DNA from: Pseudomonadota bacterium
Lineage (GTDB): Bacteria > Pseudomonadota > Alphaproteobacteria > Rhizobiales > Phreatobacteraceae
Assembly: GCA_020161695.1 (NCBI GenBank)
Contig: JAIUOO010000017.1
Coordinates: forward strand, 1-64,000
DNA: 64,000 nucleotides
Direction: 5' to 3'
Part shown: piece by piece, positions 17,067-25,996 of the stretch
Layout of the letters: the number at the start of each line of letters is the position of its first letter
How positions within the stretch are numbered: the stretch's first letter is position 1
The notes under the pieces: model-generated
The model's input: the letters and a program-made list of their open reading frames with translations, nothing else
What the model was told of the DNA's origin: nothing
Databases searched by the model: none
Made by a program: the position numbers and the translations under genes

Positions 17067-18209
17067 TCACTGCGAGCGCCGCGACAGCGACACCGCATAG
17101 GCCTCGGCCCGGATCGCCAGAATCGGGTCCTCCGAGGGGTCGATGCCAGCCGGCAGCAGGACCGGATTGAACATCTGCGCATCGCAGGCGCCGGGCTGAC
17201 CGGCCGCCTGCACGCCAGAGATGCGCAGACGTCCGACCTCGACGGTCGGCCGGTCGGCCGGCCATGCGGCAACGGCGTCGTTCAGCGGATCGCCGGACTG
17301 CGGGATCTGGAGCAGCACCCGCCATTCGGCCGGCGCGCGGGCGACGCGCTCGCGCAGTTCGGCCTCGAGAAAGGTCGGCCCCCGCGCCGTCCGCTCCTCC
17401 GGCGTCAGCCCGACGCGGCCGGCCACCGGCTCGAAGGTCCAGCGGGCATGCTGCTTCTGGCCCTGCCGGTTGGTGAAGACGAAGCTGTTGACGCCGAAAT
17501 AGGCCGAGGTCGCGTAACTCGCCGGCGGCGGATTGTCCCGGAGATAGGCGATCTGCGGCATCCAGTCGGGATTGGCGGCATTGGCGGCCGCAATCGCCGG
17601 GGCGTTCATCTGGCGCGTCTGCGGGTCGGGCGCGCGCACCTTGAGGAAGGCAAGGAAGCCCTCCGGCGTGCGCGCGGTGAAGACCGGCGTGTTGATCAGC
17701 ACGAATTCGTGGGCGCCATTGTCCAGCGACAGCGACAGGCCGCGCACGCTGGGCGCATTGTCGGGCGCCATCGGGCTGCCGCCGCCGATGGAAAAGCGCG
17801 CGACGACGGGCGAGCGCTTGTTGCGCTGGAGCGTTTCGGCGGTCGTCAGGCGCTCGGCATTGCCGCTCGCGACGAACTCGCCGACGGCGCAGAAGCCCTT
17901 CGCGCCGCTGCGGCGGCGGCCGGCATGGGTGCCGAAGACGCCCTGAAGGCCATCGACGAGCTGGGCGGAAAGCGGCTCGGACGACATCGGAGCCGCAGAC
18001 ATCGGAGCAGCCTGCATGGGAGCAGCCTGCATGGGAGCCGCATGCATCGGGGCAGCCGGCATCGGGGAGGCAGGCATCGGGGAGGCGGACATCGGAGCAC
18101 CGGGCATCGGAGCAGCCGGCGCGGTCTGCGCGGTGGCGAGGCCGGGCGATGCCAGCGCTCCGGCGATCAGCAGGGCGGTGGCGACGGGGGATCGTGTCGG
18201 GTGGGTCAT
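17067..18209 (-). CDS. Secreted catalase-family (SrpA-like) protein with an Ala-Pro-Met repeat linker
   Basis: The product is 380 aa. A Sec signal (ALLIAGALASPGLATAQ) is followed by about 45 residues of A-P-M-x-A pentapeptide repeats. The catalase-like domain reads SPVVARFSIGGG, NAPSVRGLSLSL, and near the C-terminus RAEAYAVSLSRR, which fits the R-x3-Y proximal ligand motif. The usual N-H-A-K-G distal-His segment of SrpA-type catalase peroxidases instead reads R-R-S-G-A-K-G here, so the catalytic His seems to be lost. It may therefore be a heme protein without normal catalase activity. The gene stands alone within the lipid region, convergent with the broken glycosyltransferase. Confidence 0.75.
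   Translation of the reverse strand: MTHPTRSPVATALLIAGALASPGLATAQTAPAAPMPGAPMSASPMPASPMPAAPMHAAPMQAAPMQAAPMSAAPMSSEPLSAQLVDGLQGVFGTHAGRRRSGAKGFCAVGEFVASGNAERLTTAETLQRNKRSPVVARFSIGGGSPMAPDNAPSVRGLSLSLDNGAHEFVLINTPVFTARTPEGFLAFLKVRAPDPQTRQMNAPAIAAANAANPDWMPQIAYLRDNPPPASYATSAYFGVNSFVFTNRQGQKQHARWTFEPVAGRVGLTPEERTARGPTFLEAELRERVARAPAEWRVLLQIPQSGDPLNDAVAAWPADRPTVEVGRLRISGVQAAGQPGACDAQMFNPVLLPAGIDPSEDPILAIRAEAYAVSLSRRSQ
17986..18120 (-). repeat. Nine tandem copies of a 15-bp coding repeat
   Basis: Nine consecutive imperfect 15-base units begin with AT(C/G)GG and encode the A-P-M-x-A/S pentapeptides of the catalase-like protein. The unit length keeps the frame, so copy number can vary without breaking the gene. 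It sits directly after the signal-peptide code and forms a flexible linker. Confidence 0.9.
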
Positions 18210-18390
18210 CGGTGCTCGCGCTCCTCTGGATGGCACGATCCGGCTTTCGCGGCGGCGGCACCTGCCGTTACGGCAATTTTGTTGCGTTCTGGCGTTGACG
18301 AGGGAGTGCGGCCATCCCGGCTGGTGCATGCAACCGCTCCTTAAAGCCTCGCTGCTAGGTTTCCGGCTGCGATTTTGCCGGAAACCGTTC

Positions 18391-20643
18391 ATGAGCCTCG
18401 CCGAGACGCCTGCATCGCTCAGCCACAGCGCCGGCCGCTGGGGCATGGCCGTCTTCACCGGCGCGGTGTTCACCAGCGCGGCCCTGCTGTTCGCGGTTCA
18501 GCCGCTCTTCGCCAAGATGGTGTTGCCGGTGCTCGGCGGCTCGCCGGGCGTCTGGTCGGTCGCCATGGTGTTCTTCCAGGCGGTGCTGCTCGCCGGCTAT
18601 GCCTATGCCCATGCGCTGACCCGCCTCCTGCCGCTGAAGGGCGCCATCGTCATCCACCTCTGCGTGATGGCGGTCGCCTCGCTCGCCCTGCCGCTGGCGG
18701 TGGCGCCCGGCTGGGGCCGCCCGCCGGCCGATGGCGAGGCGCTCTGGCTGCTCGGCCTGTTCACCGCCTCCATCGGCCTGCCGTTCTTCGCGCTGTCGGC
18801 CAACGGGCCGCTGCTGCAGGCCTGGTTCGCCCGCACCGGCCACACGCAGGCGGCCAACCCCTACGTGCTCTACGCGGCGTCCAATGTCGGCTCGTTCATC
18901 GCGCTGTTCGCCTATCCGTTCCTGATCGAGCCGCTCTCGACGCTGGGATGGCAGACGGGCTGGTGGACGCAGGGGTTCAACATCCTGATCGTGCTGATCG
19001 CCGGCTGCGGCCTCGTCGCCATCCGCACGGCGGGCGATGCAGGCGCATCGGTCGAGGCCGCCAGCGGCGCAGAGCCGGCCCCGGCCCCGCGCACCATCCT
19101 TGGCTGGATCGGCCTGTCCTTCATCCCCTCGGCGCTGCTGGTGGCGGTGACGGCGCACCTGTCCACCGACGTCGCCGCCGCGCCGTTCCTGTGGGTGATG
19201 CCGCTCGGCCTGTTCCTGCTCACCTTCGTTCTGGTGTTCCGCGACCCGCCCGCCCTCAGCCAGCGCACCATGCTGGCGATCCAGCCGTTCCTGATCGCCG
19301 CCGTGGCGGTTTCCATCGCGCGGCCGACCCTGTTCGGCTCCATCGCGCTGGTGGCGGCCGTGCATCTCGCCGCGTTCTTCGTCACGGCCATGGTCTGCCA
19401 CGGCGAACTCGCCGCCCGCCGCCCGGCGCCGCGCCACCTCACCGCCTTCTATCTCTGGATGTCGTTCGGCGGCGTGCTGGGCGGCATTTTCGCCGGCCTC
19501 CTCGCGCCGCGCATCTTCAGCTGGGTGGTGGAATATCCGCTGGTGCTCGTGCTCGCGGTGCTGTGCCGGCCGGGGGCGAGCCTCGACGCCTTCCGGCACG
19601 ACGGCATCGCAAAACTGCTCGCCGCCCTCTGCCTCATCCTGCTCGTGCCGGCCGGCCTGATCGGCGTCCCGCCGCTGGCCGCGCTCGCCGTCGGCGCGAC
19701 GCTCGCCACGGGCCTGTCGCTGGTGGGAGCGCTCGCCTGGCGCGACCAGCCCATCCGCTTCGCCCTGCTGCTCGTCCTCGCGCTGGGGGTGATCCGCGTC
19801 TATCACCTCGACACCGGCGAGAGCCGCACGACGCGCAGCTTCTTCGGCGTTCACCGCGTCGTCGTCACCGATGACGGCCGTTTCCGCCTGCTCCAGCACG
19901 GCACCACCTTCCACGGCGCCGAGCGGCTGGTGGATGCGGGCGGCCAGCCGGTGCAGGGTCCGCCGGAGCCCCTGACCTACTACCATCGCGAGGGGCCGCT
20001 GGCCGGCACGCTCTTCGCCGTGCGCGAGCGCCTCGCCCGGCCGCTGCGCATCGGGGTGGTCGGCCTCGGCAGCGGCTCGCTCGCCTGCCACGCCCGTCCC
20101 GGCGACGAGTGGCGCTACTACGAGATCGACTCGGAAGTCGTCCGCATCGCCCGCGAGGAATTCTCGTTCCTGCGCCGCTGCACGCCGAACGCGCCGGTGG
20201 TGCTGGGCGATGCCCGCCTGACCCTGACAGAGGGCGAGCAGGGCATCTACGACGTGCTGGTCATCGACGCCTTCTCGTCCGATTCGATCCCCGTCCACCT
20301 TTTGACGCGCGAGGCCATGGCGATCTACCGGCGCAAGATCGCGCTCGGCGGCGTCATCGCCCTGCACATCTCCAACCGGCACATGCATCTGGCCCCGATC
20401 GTCACGGCGATCGCGGCGGAGCACGGCCTCGTGGCGCGGATCAACAATTACGTCTCCAGCCCGGACCGGGTCGCCGACATGCGCCTCGCCATCACCGCCG
20501 CCGTGGTGGCGGAGCGGCCCGCCGACCTTGCCGGCCTCGGCGAGGCGCAGGGCTGGCGCAGTGTCGAGGCGGCGGGCGTGCGCCCCTGGACCGACGACTA
20601 TTCCAACGTCATCGGCGCGATCATCGCGCATTACCGGAAATAG
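18391..20643 (+). CDS. Membrane-fused spermidine-synthase-like protein
   Basis: The product is 750 aa. The first 480 or so residues form about 12 or more hydrophobic helices arranged like a transporter (for example FTSAALLFAVQPLFAKMVLPVLGG). The last 230 residues are a Rossmann methyltransferase/spermidine-synthase domain: LRIGVVGLGSGSLACHARPG is the SAM-type loop, YYEIDSEVVRIAR carries the acidic residue, and VLVIDAFSSDSIPVHLLT follows. This fused architecture is common in proteobacteria and its reaction is unproven. Polyamine synthesis is doubtful because the usual catalytic aspartates cannot be aligned with confidence. ATG 18391 is placed before the first membrane helix. Confidence 0.8.
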   Translation: MSLAETPASLSHSAGRWGMAVFTGAVFTSAALLFAVQPLFAKMVLPVLGGSPGVWSVAMVFFQAVLLAGYAYAHALTRLLPLKGAIVIHLCVMAVASLALPLAVAPGWGRPPADGEALWLLGLFTASIGLPFFALSANGPLLQAWFARTGHTQAANPYVLYAASNVGSFIALFAYPFLIEPLSTLGWQTGWWTQGFNILIVLIAGCGLVAIRTAGDAGASVEAASGAEPAPAPRTILGWIGLSFIPSALLVAVTAHLSTDVAAAPFLWVMPLGLFLLTFVLVFRDPPALSQRTMLAIQPFLIAAVAVSIARPTLFGSIALVAAVHLAAFFVTAMVCHGELAARRPAPRHLTAFYLWMSFGGVLGGIFAGLLAPRIFSWVVEYPLVLVLAVLCRPGASLDAFRHDGIAKLLAALCLILLVPAGLIGVPPLAALAVGATLATGLSLVGALAWRDQPIRFALLLVLALGVIRVYHLDTGESRTTRSFFGVHRVVVTDDGRFRLLQHGTTFHGAERLVDAGGQPVQGPPEPLTYYHREGPLAGTLFAVRERLARPLRIGVVGLGSGSLACHARPGDEWRYYEIDSEVVRIAREEFSFLRRCTPNAPVVLGDARLTLTEGEQGIYDVLVIDAFSSDSIPVHLLTREAMAIYRRKIALGGVIALHISNRHMHLAPIVTAIAAEHGLVARINNYVSSPDRVADMRLAITAAVVAERPADLAGLGEAQGWRSVEAAGVRPWTDDYSNVIGAIIAHYRK

Positions 20644-20696
20644 CGCGCGGGCAGGCCCCCTCCCCCTTTCAAGCGAAATGCTCTAAGAGCGCGGCG

Positions 20697-21464
20697 ATGT
20701 CTGCCGCCAGCCCCTCCCCGACCCGCGTCGCCCTGACGGTCGACATGGAGCCCGACTGCCCGCCCTACCTGTGGACGTGGCGGGGCGTGACCGAGGGCGC
20801 GCCGAGGCTTCTCGACCTCTTCGCCCGTCAGGGCATCGAGACGACGTGGTTCACGACCGGCGATACTGCCCGGCTCTATCCCGGGGCGGTGAAGGCCGTG
20901 GTCGACGCCGGCCACGAGCTCGCCTGCCACGGCGTCACGCACCAGCGCTTCGACTGGATGCCGAAGGACAGCGCCCGCTGGGAGATCCAGGAATCGACGA
21001 AGCGGCTGCGCGATTTCGCCGAGATCACCTCGTTCCGCGCGCCCTATCTGCGCTTTCCCGGCCATTATCTCGACCTTCTGGAGGCCGAGGGCTTCCGCCT
21101 CGATTCCTCGCAGGCGCTCTACAAGAAGGACGTGCCGGGTGTGGAGAACGGCCCCTCGCTGGTCCGCATTCCCGCCTCCATCACGTCGAGCGCCCTGCGT
21201 ATCCCGAAGCTGCTCCGCGAGTTCTTCCTGAGCCGCAAGCCCGATCCGGTCGTGCTGTTCGTGCATCCGTGGGAGTTCGTCGACTTCCGCCAGTCGAACC
21301 TGCGCCTCGACTGCCGCTTCCGCACCGGACAGCCGGCGCTCGACGCGCTGTCGTCGGTGATCGACTTCTTCAAGGGGCGCGGCGCGACCTTCACCACCAT
21401 GCGCGCCCTCGGCGAGGAGGCGCATGCGCGCCGGACGCCGCAGGCGCAGAAGGCTGCCGCATGA
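20697..21464 (+). CDS. Polysaccharide deacetylase (CE4 family)
   Basis: The product is 255 aa. CE4 motifs are present: MT1-like ALTVDMEPDCPPY, MT2 HELACHGVTHQRFD with the His-x3-His metal pair, SFRAPYLRFPG (MT3), and a late VVLFVHPWEFVDF. These enzymes remove N-acetyl groups from amino sugars. There is no signal peptide, so the enzyme is cytoplasmic and a lipid-linked or nucleotide-linked sugar is a more likely substrate than peptidoglycan. It overlaps the next gene, a YbhN/AglD-like membrane protein, by four bases. A possible role is deacetylation of a hexosaminyl lipid head group; this is inference from context. Confidence 0.82.
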   Translation: MSAASPSPTRVALTVDMEPDCPPYLWTWRGVTEGAPRLLDLFARQGIETTWFTTGDTARLYPGAVKAVVDAGHELACHGVTHQRFDWMPKDSARWEIQESTKRLRDFAEITSFRAPYLRFPGHYLDLLEAEGFRLDSSQALYKKDVPGVENGPSLVRIPASITSSALRIPKLLREFFLSRKPDPVVLFVHPWEFVDFRQSNLRLDCRFRTGQPALDALSSVIDFFKGRGATFTTMRALGEEAHARRTPQAQKAAA

Positions 21465-22453
21465 CGACGCCCGCCTCTCCCGACATCGTCGCGCCGGCCC
21501 CCTCCCGGCGCATCTGGTGGGTGCTCGGCTGGTGCGTGCTGGCCGTGTTCTTCGCCGTCGCCGCCTTCGCCCTGCCGTGGAAAGACGTCATGGCGGCGCT
21601 CGCGGGCGCGAAATGGCAGTGGGTGGCGCTCGCCGTCGTGGTCATCGTCGCGGGCTGGCCCTTATGGATCCTGCAATGGTGGCTGCTGGCCCCCGCCGCC
21701 CACCGGCCGAGCTTCGCGCGGATGGCGCAGGTCACCGCCCTCACCGGCACCGCCAACACCTCCCTGCCCATTGCCGGCGTCGTCGCCGCTGTCGGCTTCC
21801 TCATCGCCCGGGGCCGGCTGCCGGCGAGCGCCGCCGCCTCGCTCTATGCCGTGGACCAGCTCCTCACCGGCTTCGCCAAGCTCGGCGTGCTGGTGCTGGC
21901 GGCCTGGCTGGTGCCGGTGCCGGACTGGCTGCGCGCGGGCCTGCTGACCCTCGCCGGCGTCATGGCGCTGTTCACGGTGGCGATGCTCGCCGCTGCCCAT
22001 GGCGGCGAACTGATCCACCGCCTGGCGACGAGGCTGACCGGCCGTCCCGCGCAGTTCGTGCACCATTTCGCGGATTTCGTCGCGCATCTGGAGCCGATGC
22101 GCAGCCCGCTGCTCGGCTTCTCCACGACCATGCTCGCCTTCGCCAAGAAGGCCGTGGAGGTGCTGTCGGTGCTGATCATCCAGGTCGCCGTCGGCATCGA
22201 GCCGTCCATCGCGTCGGCCGTGCTGGTCACCGCCGCGCTCAGCCTTGCGACCATGGCGCCGATCTCGCCCGGCCATCTCGGCGTCTACGAGGCGACCGTC
22301 ATCTTCTGCTACCAGTTCATGGGCGTGCCGCTGCCGCTCGCCACCGCCGCGGCCTTCCTGCAGCACGGCGCGGGCTTCGTCGCCTCGTTTGCCGGCATCG
22401 GTTATCTGAGCTGGGCGCTGCCGCGCGACGAACGGGGCGCGCGGGCGCTTTAG
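21461..22453 (+). CDS. Lysylphosphatidylglycerol-synthase-TM/YbhN-like membrane protein
   Basis: The product is 330 aa with about eight membrane segments. The family pattern is visible in TALTGTANTSLPIAGVVA, YAVDQLLTGFAKLGVLVL and the conserved MAPISPGHLGVYEATVIF. Members (UPF0104, AglD, the MprF flippase half) are associated with movement or modification of polar lipids and lipid-linked sugars in the inner membrane. The start ATG overlaps the stop of the deacetylase gene, so the two are translated as a pair. Beside the glycosyltransferase and sphingolipid genes, a flippase or glycolipid-handling role is plausible but not shown. Confidence 0.75.
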   Translation: MTTPASPDIVAPAPSRRIWWVLGWCVLAVFFAVAAFALPWKDVMAALAGAKWQWVALAVVVIVAGWPLWILQWWLLAPAAHRPSFARMAQVTALTGTANTSLPIAGVVAAVGFLIARGRLPASAAASLYAVDQLLTGFAKLGVLVLAAWLVPVPDWLRAGLLTLAGVMALFTVAMLAAAHGGELIHRLATRLTGRPAQFVHHFADFVAHLEPMRSPLLGFSTTMLAFAKKAVEVLSVLIIQVAVGIEPSIASAVLVTAALSLATMAPISPGHLGVYEATVIFCYQFMGVPLPLATAAAFLQHGAGFVASFAGIGYLSWALPRDERGARAL

Positions 22454-22482
22454 GAAGCTCTTTCGAGAAACTGCAGCCTCTT

Positions 22483-22626
22483 CGTCATGGCCGGGCCATA
22501 GGCGACCTGTGGTCGCCGTTCTTCCGATCGAACGCCGAGGCCTTGCCTCGGCAATGCCGGCCATCCACGCCTTGAACACGACGGAGAAGGAAGTCGTGGA
22601 TGCCCGGCACAAGGCCGGGCATGACG
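22483..22626. repeat. Rhizobiales-type intergenic palindromic repeat
   Basis: The outer arms CGTCATG/CATGACG and inner arms GGCCATCCAC / GTGGATGCCCGG form a long imperfect palindrome filling the space between two convergent genes. The right half nearly matches the copy at 51780-51869. The left half carries a local insertion. Such elements are common between genes in Hyphomicrobiales. Confidence 0.8.
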
Positions 22627-22655
22627 TTTTGAGGTCAGAGACCGTCCAAACCGTT

Positions 22656-23783
22656 CTAAGCGACCGCCGCGATAGCCGCGCCGTATTCCGCCTCGTAGCG
22701 CGGCGCGAGTTCGGTCCAGTCGACGCCGGGCGGCGGCGTCCCTGCGGCCTCGGTCAATGCGAGGCGCTTCGCGGGATCGGCGATCATGGCGCGGATGTCC
22801 GCCGCCAGCGCCGCGTCGTCCGCGGCAAGCAGCGCATCGACGCCGTGATTGAGGAAATCCCGCGCGCCCGACTGCGCCATGGTCAGGACGGCTAGGCCCG
22901 CCGCCCGGGCTTCCAGCGCCGCGATGCCGAAGGATTCGAGCTTCGAGGCCAGCACGAAGACATCGGACCGGTGCAGGACGTCCCGAATCGCCTCGCGCGG
23001 CTGACGGCCGGCGAGGATCACCGATTGATCGAGACCCGCCCCGCGAATGATGCGCTCCAGCGCCGGGCGCTCGTCGCCGTCGCCGACGATGGTCAGACGG
23101 GCGGCACCCGGCGGCAGGCCCGCGACGGCCGCTGCGAAGGCCCTGATGAGCCAGCGCGCCCGCTTGCGCTTCTGCAGGCGCGTGACGGAGACGAATTCGA
23201 CGGGGCCTGCTTCGGTAACCGGATGTCCTCCACCTCCCCCCGGCGGGGAGGGCCGCTTCCACCATGCGAGGTCGATGCCGTTGGGCAGGATGCCGATATC
23301 CCGGTCCTTCACCAGCGGGCGCATCGATTCGGCGGCCACCGTCGAAACCGTGGTGAAGCGCACGGTGGAGGTCGAATAGCCGTGCAGGGCGTCGAGGACC
23401 CACAGCGGCACATCGTAATATTTCAGCACCGAATGGAAGCTCGCCACCGCCGGCAGCCGATGGCGCGCGCAATACTGAATGGCGTGATGGGCAATGGGGG
23501 CGACATTGCCGACCTGGATGTGGATGACGTCGTAGCCGCCCTCGGCCATGGCCCGCCGCAGCGCCCCGAAGACGCCGGGCGTCACGGCGATGCCGAAGCC
23601 GGGAAGGCGCGGGCCGGGCAGGCGCTCGACGGGAATGCCGTCCACCTCCGGCTCGCCCGGCACGCCGCAAATGACCCGGACGTCGTGGCCGCGCGCCATC
23701 AGCGCCAGCGCAAGGTCGCGCATCTGCATCTCGATGCCGCCGACGCGCGGCACGAACCAGTCGCTGACCAGGGCGATCTTCAA
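22656..23783 (-). CDS. GT4-family glycosyltransferase
   Basis: The product is 375 aa. It is a GT-B fold enzyme: the N-terminal VSDWFVPRVGGIEMQMRDLA is the typical acceptor-side glycine loop, IGILPNGIDLAWW is the hinge, and KLESFGIAALEARAAGL holds the E-x7-E nucleotide-sugar motif. It resembles PimA/capsule GT4 retaining enzymes that glycosylate a lipid acceptor at the cytoplasmic membrane face. A Gly/Pro-rich insertion (PSPPGGGGGHP) arises from a short GC palindrome (about 23240) inserted in frame. It lies 30 bases from the CerR-like gene on the same strand, linking it to sphingolipid synthesis. Donor sugar unknown. Confidence 0.85.
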   Translation of the reverse strand: MKIALVSDWFVPRVGGIEMQMRDLALALMARGHDVRVICGVPGEPEVDGIPVERLPGPRLPGFGIAVTPGVFGALRRAMAEGGYDVIHIQVGNVAPIAHHAIQYCARHRLPAVASFHSVLKYYDVPLWVLDALHGYSTSTVRFTTVSTVAAESMRPLVKDRDIGILPNGIDLAWWKRPSPPGGGGGHPVTEAGPVEFVSVTRLQKRKRARWLIRAFAAAVAGLPPGAARLTIVGDGDERPALERIIRGAGLDQSVILAGRQPREAIRDVLHRSDVFVLASKLESFGIAALEARAAGLAVLTMAQSGARDFLNHGVDALLAADDAALAADIRAMIADPAKRLALTEAAGTPPPGVDWTELAPRYEAEYGAAIAAVA

Positions 23784-23813
23784 GGGATGTGTCTCACGAA
23801 TGCCGGCGGGGCC

Positions 23814-24782
23814 TCACGCATAGCCGCGTTCGCGGAACCATGTCCACGCATCGCGGAAGGCCTCGACGGCCGGGCGCGGGGCATAGCCGAGTTCTTGCAT
23901 GGCCTTCGCGCTGGAAAAATGGTGCGGCAGGCAGGAAATCGCCGCCGAAGCGGAATTCAGCTCCGGCTCCCGGCCGGTCAGCCGTCCTAGCAGGTCGCCG
24001 GCGCGGCCCGCCGCCATGACCAGCGCCGCAGGGGCGGTCGGGACCGGGCCGCCCCGGCCGGCCACTCGCCGCATCTGCCAGAAGGCCTCCGCATAGGTCA
24101 GGGCCTCGCCGGACAGGACATGGCGGCTGCCGGACGGCGCGCTCCCGGCGGCGGTCAGGATCGCCGCCGCCACATCGCCGGCATGACAGAAGTCATTGCC
24201 GCCGGGCGGGGCTAGGCTCGTCGGTCCCCGGCAGGCCGCCAGCATCAGCCGGCCGGACGAGGGCTTCCAGTCCCATGGGCCGAGAAGAAAGCCGGGATGG
24301 ACGATCACCGCGTCGAGGCCCCGGCCGACTTCGGCCAGCACCGCCGCCTCCGCCTCGCGCTTGCTGGCGGCATAGGCCGTGTCGAGCGCGTGAGGCGGCG
24401 CCGGATCGCCCGCGCCGGGCGCCTCGCGCGTGCCCCAGACGAGCGTATCCACCGTCGAAACATGGACGAGACGCACGCCGGAAGCCCGGCAGGCGGCCGC
24501 GAGTCGGGCCGTCGCCAGCGCGTTGTCCCTGCGGAAGGCAGCCATGTCCGATCGGCCGATACCGACCCGCGCAGCGCAGTGGATGACCGCGGAAGCGCCC
24601 ACGACCAGCGGAATCAGATCGGATTCGACAAGATCGACCGCGATCCGCCGGCATTCGAGGCCTTCGAGCGGCTGATACGGGCTGGTTTTCCGGACCAGCG
24701 CCGTGGCCTCGAACCCCCGCGCGAGGGCCTGCCGCAGCAGGGTATTGCCGAGAAGTCCGGTGGCTCCGGTGACGATCAGCAC
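23814..24782 (-). CDS. NAD-dependent epimerase/dehydratase, candidate 3-ketosphinganine reductase (CerR-like)
   Basis: The product is 322 aa. It is an extended short-chain dehydrogenase: TGATGLLGNTLLRQAL (residues 4-19) is the dinucleotide loop, CAARVGIGRSD follows, and YAASKREAEAAV contains the Y-x3-K catalytic pair. In Caulobacter the ceramide pathway uses a reductase of this family (CerR) rather than a classical ketosphinganine reductase. Placement next to myo-inositol-phosphate synthase, within 5 kb of the ceramide-synthase-like gene and 12 kb of the SPT gene, supports the same role here. A nucleotide-sugar epimerase acting for the adjacent GT4 enzyme is the main alternative. Confidence 0.7.
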   Translation of the reverse strand: MLIVTGATGLLGNTLLRQALARGFEATALVRKTSPYQPLEGLECRRIAVDLVESDLIPLVVGASAVIHCAARVGIGRSDMAAFRRDNALATARLAAACRASGVRLVHVSTVDTLVWGTREAPGAGDPAPPHALDTAYAASKREAEAAVLAEVGRGLDAVIVHPGFLLGPWDWKPSSGRLMLAACRGPTSLAPPGGNDFCHAGDVAAAILTAAGSAPSGSRHVLSGEALTYAEAFWQMRRVAGRGGPVPTAPAALVMAAGRAGDLLGRLTGREPELNSASAAISCLPHHFSSAKAMQELGYAPRPAVEAFRDAWTWFRERGYA

Positions 24783-24867
24783 GGGACCCCTTCAAATGAC
24801 AAAGCAATGAAGTATAAGGGGCGCCGCGCAGCCGGTGATTTTCGGCCCAAGCGCCTGGAGATCATTC

Positions 24868-25947
24868 GTGTCACGGTCTGCTATTCGTGTTGCCATCGTC
24901 GGCGTCGGCAATTGCGCCGCTTCCTTCGTCCAGGGCCTCCACTACTACAAGGACGCCAAGTCGGGTGAATCCATTCCGGGCCTGATGAACGTCGAAGTCG
25001 GCCCCTATCATATCCGCGACATCGAGATCGTGGCGGCTTTCGACATCGACAGCCGCAAGGTCGGCCAGGATGTCGCCGAGGCCATCGTCGCCAAGCCGAA
25101 CAACACGATCCAGTTCGCCCGCGTCCCCGAGACCGGCGTGACCGTGCAGCGCGGCCCGACGCTGGACGGCATCGGCAAACACCTCGTCGGCGTCGTGACC
25201 GAATCGAAATCCGAGCCGGTCGATGTCGCCGCCGCCCTCAAGGCCGCGAAGGCCGAGGTGATCATCTCCTACCTGCCGGTCGGCTCGCAGAAGGCGAGCG
25301 AGTACTACGCCGAGCAGGCACTGGCGGCGGGCTGCGGCTTCATCAACTGCGTGCCGGTGTTCATCGCCTCGAACCCGGACTGGGCCAAGCGCTTCACCGA
25401 CAAGGGCCTGCCGATCGTCGGCGACGACATCAAGAGCCAGGTCGGCGCGACCATCGTCCACCGCGTGCTCGCCCGCCTCTACGAGGAGCGCGGCGTCAAG
25501 ATCGACCGCACCTACCAGCTCAATTTCGGCGGCAATACCGACTTCCTCAACATGCTGGAGCGCGAGCGCCTGACGTCCAAGAAGAAGTCGAAGACGCAGG
25601 CCGTTTCCAGCCAGATCGACGTGCCGCTGGCCGCCGACAACATCCATATCGGCCCGAGCGACTTCGTGCCGTTCCTCGACGACCGCAAGATGGCCTATAT
25701 CCGCCTCGAGGGCACCGGTTTCGGCGGCGTGCCGCTGAACATGGAGCTGAAGCTCGAGGTCTGGGATTCGCCGAATTCCGCCGGCGTCGTCATCGACGCG
25801 GTGCGCTGCGCCCGGATCGCCCTCGACCGCAAGATCGGCGGTCCGATCGGCGGCCCGTCCAGCTATTTCATGAAGTCGCCGCCGAAGCAGTTCACCGACA
25901 AGGAAGCGCGCACGCGCACGCTGTCCTTCATCGAAGGCACCGACTGA
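24868..25947 (+). CDS. myo-Inositol-1-phosphate synthase
   Basis: The product is 359 aa, the short prokaryotic type. The NAD-binding loop reads [14 protein letters not shown] near the N-terminus. The catalytic Lys-rich part includes [25 protein letters not shown], and SSYFMKSPP near the end, all diagnostic. The enzyme converts glucose 6-phosphate to inositol 1-phosphate, the acceptor for PI-phosphate synthase. Start GTG 24868 is preceded by GGAG at good spacing. A short GC hairpin (25946-25965) overlaps the stop. Most alphaproteobacteria lack this enzyme, so its presence beside lipid genes points to inositol lipids. It is probably co-transcribed with the LptB-like gene 49 bases downstream. 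Confidence 0.92.
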   Translation: MSRSAIRVAIVGVGNCAASFVQGLHYYKDAKSGESIPGLMNVEVGPYHIRDIEIVAAFDIDSRKVGQDVAEAIVAKPNNTIQFARVPETGVTVQRGPTLDGIGKHLVGVVTESKSEPVDVAAALKAAKAEVIISYLPVGSQKASEYYAEQALAAGCGFINCVPVFIASNPDWAKRFTDKGLPIVGDDIKSQVGATIVHRVLARLYEERGVKIDRTYQLNFGGNTDFLNMLERERLTSKKKSKTQAVSSQIDVPLAADNIHIGPSDFVPFLDDRKMAYIRLEGTGFGGVPLNMELKLEVWDSPNSAGVVIDAVRCARIALDRKIGGPIGGPSSYFMKSPPKQFTDKEARTRTLSFIEGTD

Positions 25948-25996
25948 GCGGCGCTGTCGCCGCTCCCCCGCTCCAAGGACTGGACGGTTTCGCCCC

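Noticed and set aside
17986..18120. Nine regular repeats considered as a CRISPR array
   Set aside because: Units are contiguous 15-base coding repeats without spacers, in frame within the catalase-like gene; no cas genes.
18355..20631. A 758-residue open frame opposite the spermidine-synthase-like gene
   Set aside because: Arg/Glu/His-rich low-complexity translation with no domain; it mirrors a clear membrane protein on the other strand and is a GC-rich shadow frame.
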